Positions 7,945 through 11,173 of a stretch of DNA of 11,173 nucleotides are shown piece by piece; the stretch's first letter is position 1; the number at the start of each line of letters is the position of its first letter. The notes beneath the pieces are model-generated. The model saw nothing but the letters and a program-made list of their open reading frames with translations, was not told the DNA's origin and searched no databases. Position numbers and translations under genes: made by a program. Source of the stretch: Thalassiosira profunda (taxonomy: Eukaryota; Bacillariophyta; Thalassiosirophyceae; Thalassiosirales; Thalassiosiraceae); NCBI GenBank assembly GCA_036939355.1, contig JALLAP010002433.1, positions 1-11,173 of the forward strand, in the 5' to 3' direction.

Positions 7945-9854
7945 TTACTGTGCAGTGTCGATTTCCAGGTCGGCGATGGCAATTGCAATGTCGTCTCTGT
8001 AGCGACCCCCCTTGTCCTCCTGCCATCCCTGAGCCGCAGCGTAAATCAAATCTTCGCAACGAGCAGTGGGTGCGTCTTGCCTTTCGATTCGGCGTCTCCA
8101 CTACTGCCAGCTGCGTCGTACAGTCCTTTGGCAACGTGATTTGCCACAGTTTGCCCCGGGAGGTAGTCGAATAGACCATCGGTGCCAGAGACTGCAAATA
8201 TATTGATGTCCTGCTCCGTGTACCCAACACACTGCGAAGATTGCACAGCGTCGCCACTGGCAGGATCGATCTCCACCTGCTCTCCAGCTTTACACTCCTC
8301 ATTCAGCGTCTCCAACACCCGCGCCTTGATATCGTTCACATCCAGAATATCGATCAGCGGGTCAGGGATAACGCCCACCTCCCCGGCGTCCCAATCTCCA
8401 ATTGACCGGCTCATGGCCAGCCCCGAAGTGCTTCCGGTCGTCGGATCCTGGTACAACACGCGCGTGGTACCCTTGCCGTGATCGAGGAAGCCGTTGGGGA
8501 GGTAAACAGTTCCACCCATGTGCTCGACGCGATCGCGTTCCGTGGAGAGGTGCGGCTTGTCCTCACGTGTGTCGAATATGATGTGAGTTTTTCCTTTGAC
8601 ATCATCACTGGCACTGGTGGATTGGGTTGGATCGTTGATGTGCACGGCAATGAAGGAATAACTGTCTCCCGCATTTGCAACATATATTCTGGGACCCAAC
8701 TGAAGGACGACACTGGCTGTGCACCCGCCTGATGGATGAGCGGGAGCCGTGGCATCCAGATGTAGGAACGTCTCATGCAACATTTTGCCAATGTCGTGGT
8801 CCTTTTGTGTTTGATCCACTTCTGCCTCCGAGTTCTTTGCATCATACTCCGCCAGTTTGCTTCCCAACAATGCCGGCAATGTCTTTGCGACATATTCTGA
8901 AACTTTCTCCCCATACTTGGCGTGTCCATCGAATGCACCCAACAATCTCGTCACCGGCTTTGCAGCGTCGCCATTGGAAGATGAGTTGATATTGTGGTAC
9001 ATGTATGGCGAGAGCACAAGAGCCCGGTCCTGATTGATTTGTGATTCCAACGCGCCCCCCTTGTAACCTATCAGCGTCAGAGTAGCCGCATGCTCCGCTC
9101 CCGTAGATGATATCATGTACTGCTTCCTATCCTTTTCGGCGCTCTTGCTATCATCTGCACTCGACGTCGACTCCTTTCGCATACTCTCCAACCGACTCTT
9201 CAGATCTTCATTGTAATGAACATCCAACGGCAGAAACGGGCAGCCGTACACCGGGCACGTGCCCAAACCATGTCGATGTGCGTGATTGTGATGAATGGTA
9301 GGATCGGACGCGCCGTTCGTAGCCCCCTTCAAAATGCCCGACTCATCCAGACCCGCTGCATCCAATGCCTTTGACACGACTTGGGCGGAGGCAGCCTTCA
9401 CTTCCTTCGTGGCGACGCCCGTGCCATCATCCAAGTGAACGCCAGGATAGCTATCAAAGCCAGAATATTCGACACCGAATTCGACATTCTTCTTCGTCTC
9501 CGCGTTGTAGCCACTTTTGTTGTCATCAGCATCGACATCGCTGTCGCCATTCACTGCCACGGCCGAACCCAGCAACAAAGTGGTGGCACAATAATACGCT
9601 GCAAACGAAGTGGATGCAGTGGCCGTTGCAACAAACGCCTTGGTGGCGAACGAGCCGAAGCCCCGGCCCGTCGATCTCTTCGTCTCGCTGGACGAGTCGG
9701 AAGAGGATACGTGGCGCATCGTGTGGAGCAGGCAGGGTGATGGGTGCGTCAGGAAGGGTTGATGTCTGTGTGGTATCGCGCCGATGAAAGCGCTGCGAGG
9801 AAGTGATCGGGCAAGTGGGTGCGGGAAGGCCAGGGCGCGGGCGGCCCGTTCCAT
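7945..9854 (-). CDS. PP2C-type Ser/Thr phosphatase with a frame break near its C-terminus
   Basis: A metal-dependent (Mg/Mn) protein phosphatase. The main frame runs 9854-8046 (602 residues). PP2C motifs in order are NQDRALV (274-280), GAFDGHAKYG (307-316), SGGCTASVVL (375-384), VANAGDS (392-398), PHLSTERDRVEHMGG (434-448), LAMSRSIGDWD (479-489) and SGTDGLFD (556-563). That frame stops at 8046 after HPLLVAKI. The missing end (CEDLIYAAAQGWQ, then GRYRDDIAIAIADLEI) lies in the -1 frame and ends at TAA 7945-7947. It carries the DD pair that normally supplies the last metal ligand. One absent base near 8060 would explain this; the switch must lie within 8049-8100. Residues 73-101 form a hydrophobic anchor-like segment, and the first 45 residues are Arg-rich and free of acidic residues after Glu2. 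A second candidate start is Met46 (codon 9719-9717). A His-rich stretch with two Cys (188-205) precedes the catalytic domain. PP2C identity is certain; whether the break is real is not. Confidence 0.85.
8049..8100 (-). other. Interval containing the PP2C frame switch
   Basis: The upstream frame stays open until TGA at 8048-8046. The downstream frame is closed by TAG at 8103-8101, so the switch must fall between them. Homology reads naturally as HPLL followed directly by CEDLIYAA, which points to a missing base in CTCGTTGCGAAG near 8060. No homopolymer or classical slippery heptamer is visible. Confidence 0.75.
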
Positions 9855-10067
9855 GGCAGAGGGAGGCCTGTCGATGGGCTGGCGGCGCCGTCGTGGGATA
9901 GGAGCAGGCGGACGGATGCGGATGTGTGAGGTGGAACAGGGGTGGATTTGGGATTTGTGGTGGCGGGGGCTTCGCCTCTGCGAAGGATCTGATTTGCTGC
10001 ATCAAAGATCGCAAAGATTCGACCTCAAAGATCCGCCTTCATTTATTTCACCGGCACCAGCACCACC
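9855..10067. promoter_or_regulatory. Divergent promoter region between the PP2C and phosphofructokinase genes
   Basis: These 213 bp lie between two start codons pointing away from each other. The gap becomes 348 bp if the phosphatase begins at its Met46. The strand is G-rich up to about 9970 and less so near the phosphofructokinase start. Open frames crossing it are shadows. No defined promoter element is recognised. Confidence 0.5.
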
Positions 10068-11173
10068 ATGGTCACCATCGATGGCAAGGCCGCCGCCCTC
10101 GTGGCGGCGGGGAGCGCAGCGGCGGCTTACCTCGTCGCGAAGCGGCAGTACGAGGGACGGGCCGCGGCGGAACGTCGCGAAAGATACGAGGCGGACCGGA
10201 AGGTTCGCTTCGCCGAGACGGAGGAGAGGAAGCGGGAGGGGCTGCCGGCGGGGACCAAGCTGGAGTGAGTTGCGATCGGCTGAATAATATTGCAACCTCC
10301 TTGCAATAATTTCACGCCGTCCGACGTCTAATTTGCGCCTGTGCACATCTTATGCTCGTTTTCTCCATCTGCCGTTGTTGTTTGCAGCGACGTCGGCGGC
10401 ACCGAGGAGGTGTACCTCTGGGAAGTCGAAAAGCTCTCCAAGTACTTCAAATCAGAGGGCGAAGGCATTGAGAACATTATGTATGCCCTGAGCGAGGCCG
10501 CCAAAGACGATAGGATGGGCGACCACCGTGCGAGGTACAACAAACTGATCGGGGATCACGAGTGCATCCTGGCGAACATTCGACGGAGTCCGGGGAAGGA
10601 CGGGACCACGCAGGCGTACGTGCGGGCGGGGCCGCGGGCCAAATTGCACTTCAACCCGAAGAACGTCAATGCGGCCATCGTGACGTGCGGGGGGCTGTGC
10701 CCCGGATTGAACAATGTTGTGCGAGAGATCACACGGGCGCTGTTTCACCTCTACGGAATTCAGGGGAAGGTGTACGGCATCGTGGGCGGCTACAAGGGCT
10801 TCTACGATCCGCAGACGCCGCCAATCAACCTGACGCCGGAGAGCGTGGAGAACATCCACCACGAGGGAGGCACCATCCTCGGCTCTTCCCGCGGTGGATT
10901 CGACATTGACAAGATCTGCGACTTCTTGACTTCGAAGAAGATCAAGCAGCTCTATGTGATTGGAGGAGATGGCACCCACCGGGGAGCCTACAAAATCCAC
11001 GAGACTTGCATGGAGCGTGGGCTGCACGTGGCTGTTGCAGGTATCCCAAAGGTGAGGGATTTGCTGTACTCAGTGTACTCTCATCCACTTGTGGATTCAT
11101 TCTTACGCTAGAACTCTTTCATTGACGAATGCAGACAATCGATAATGATGTGGACTACCTCGACCGATCCTTT
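10068..11173 (+). CDS. ATP-dependent 6-phosphofructokinase, plant type (3' end outside window)
   Basis: Exons are 10068-10264, 10388-11051 and 11135 to the window edge, 300 codons so far. The joined reading gives TKLDDVGGTEEVYLW and GIPK|TIDNDVDYLDRSF, both natural for the family. The enzyme phosphorylates fructose 6-phosphate to fructose 1,6-bisphosphate, the committed step of glycolysis. Visible motifs are the nucleotide loop GGLCPGLNN (167-175), GGYKGFY, GGDGTHRGA (258-266) and PKTIDND (286-292) with catalytic Asp290. Gly261 in GGDGT, where PPi-dependent enzymes have a second Asp, favours ATP as the donor. Lys287 places it in the plant-like clade. Residues 8-25 are hydrophobic (AAALVAAGSAAAAYLVAK), followed by a strongly charged Arg/Glu helix to ~58, suggesting a signal anchor or targeting segment encoded by exon 1. 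The rest of the catalytic domain lies beyond 11173. The family call is secure; location is inferred. Confidence 0.92.
10265..10387 (+). other. Intron 1 of the phosphofructokinase gene
   Basis: The donor GTGAGT follows CTGGA and the acceptor is TTTGCAG. At 123 bp it is the longest intron in the window. It splits an Asp codon (GA|C) between the anchor-like exon and the body of the enzyme. An ATG at 10341 inside it is in frame with exon 2. Confidence 0.85.
11052..11134 (+). other. Intron 2 of the phosphofructokinase gene
   Basis: The donor GTGAGG follows CCAAAG and the acceptor is ATGCAG. The 83-bp intron interrupts the catalytic block exactly between GIPK and TIDND, a join that is unmistakable in this family. 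Without splicing the frame ends at 11111. Confidence 0.95.

Noticed and set aside
8049..8110. A small intron explaining the PP2C frame change
   Set aside because: GT-AG pairs of suitable phase exist (for example 26, 29 or 41 nt), but they are far shorter than the other introns. They would also delete residues that read on naturally as HPLL followed by CED. A one-base indel is simpler.
7439..8302. 287-codon minus-strand open frame overlapping the MFS gene and the PP2C tail
   Set aside because: It is neither of the two frames that carry PP2C sequence, and downstream it is antisense to conserved MFS motifs. Its Cys/His/Arg-rich product looks like no known protein.
9784..10287. 167-codon plus-strand open frame before the phosphofructokinase gene
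   Set aside because: It overlaps phosphofructokinase exon 1 in another frame and crosses the divergent spacer. It is Arg/Ser-rich and resembles no protein family.

Overview
The window looks like nuclear DNA from a compact eukaryotic genome, most likely a diatom or another stramenopile alga. The genes contain short GT-AG introns (82, 82, 123 and 83 bp). Gene orientations alternate with very short spacers. The gene set (class II histone deacetylase, SV2-like MFS carrier, PP2C phosphatase, plant-type phosphofructokinase) is typical of such algae. The taxon is inferred from gene style and protein flavour; no marker gene proves it.

Layout: 1-190 is a flank with a cluster of short palindromes. 191-1062 is a tandem array of about 4.5 copies of a ~190-bp unit. 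1063-1462 is the gene-free 5' flank of a three-exon class II histone deacetylase (1463-3294, +). Facing it tail to tail is a single-exon 735-residue protein (3464-5671, -) that joins a GNAT-like N-acetyltransferase region, a fascin-like beta-trefoil region and a C-terminal myo-inositol-oxygenase (MIOX) fold. Several MIOX catalytic and substrate-binding positions are changed. A 300-bp divergent promoter region then leads to an intronless MFS/SV2-like transporter (5972-7915, +). This converges, with only 29 bp between stop codons, on a PP2C phosphatase (7945-9854, -). The last 34 or so PP2C residues, including the terminal metal-binding Asp region, lie in a different frame. A second divergent spacer (9855-10067) leads to a plant-type ATP-phosphofructokinase (10068 to the window end, +) that begins with a hydrophobic, anchor-like exon and is cut by the window edge.

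The genes do not form an operon or an obvious pathway. They are ordinary eukaryotic neighbours in paired divergent and convergent arrangements, so shared promoters and overlapping 3' ends are the most likely interactions. The most unusual items are the GNAT/trefoil/MIOX-like fusion with altered iron ligands and the one-step frame break in the PP2C gene. The satellite-like array is a further structural feature.
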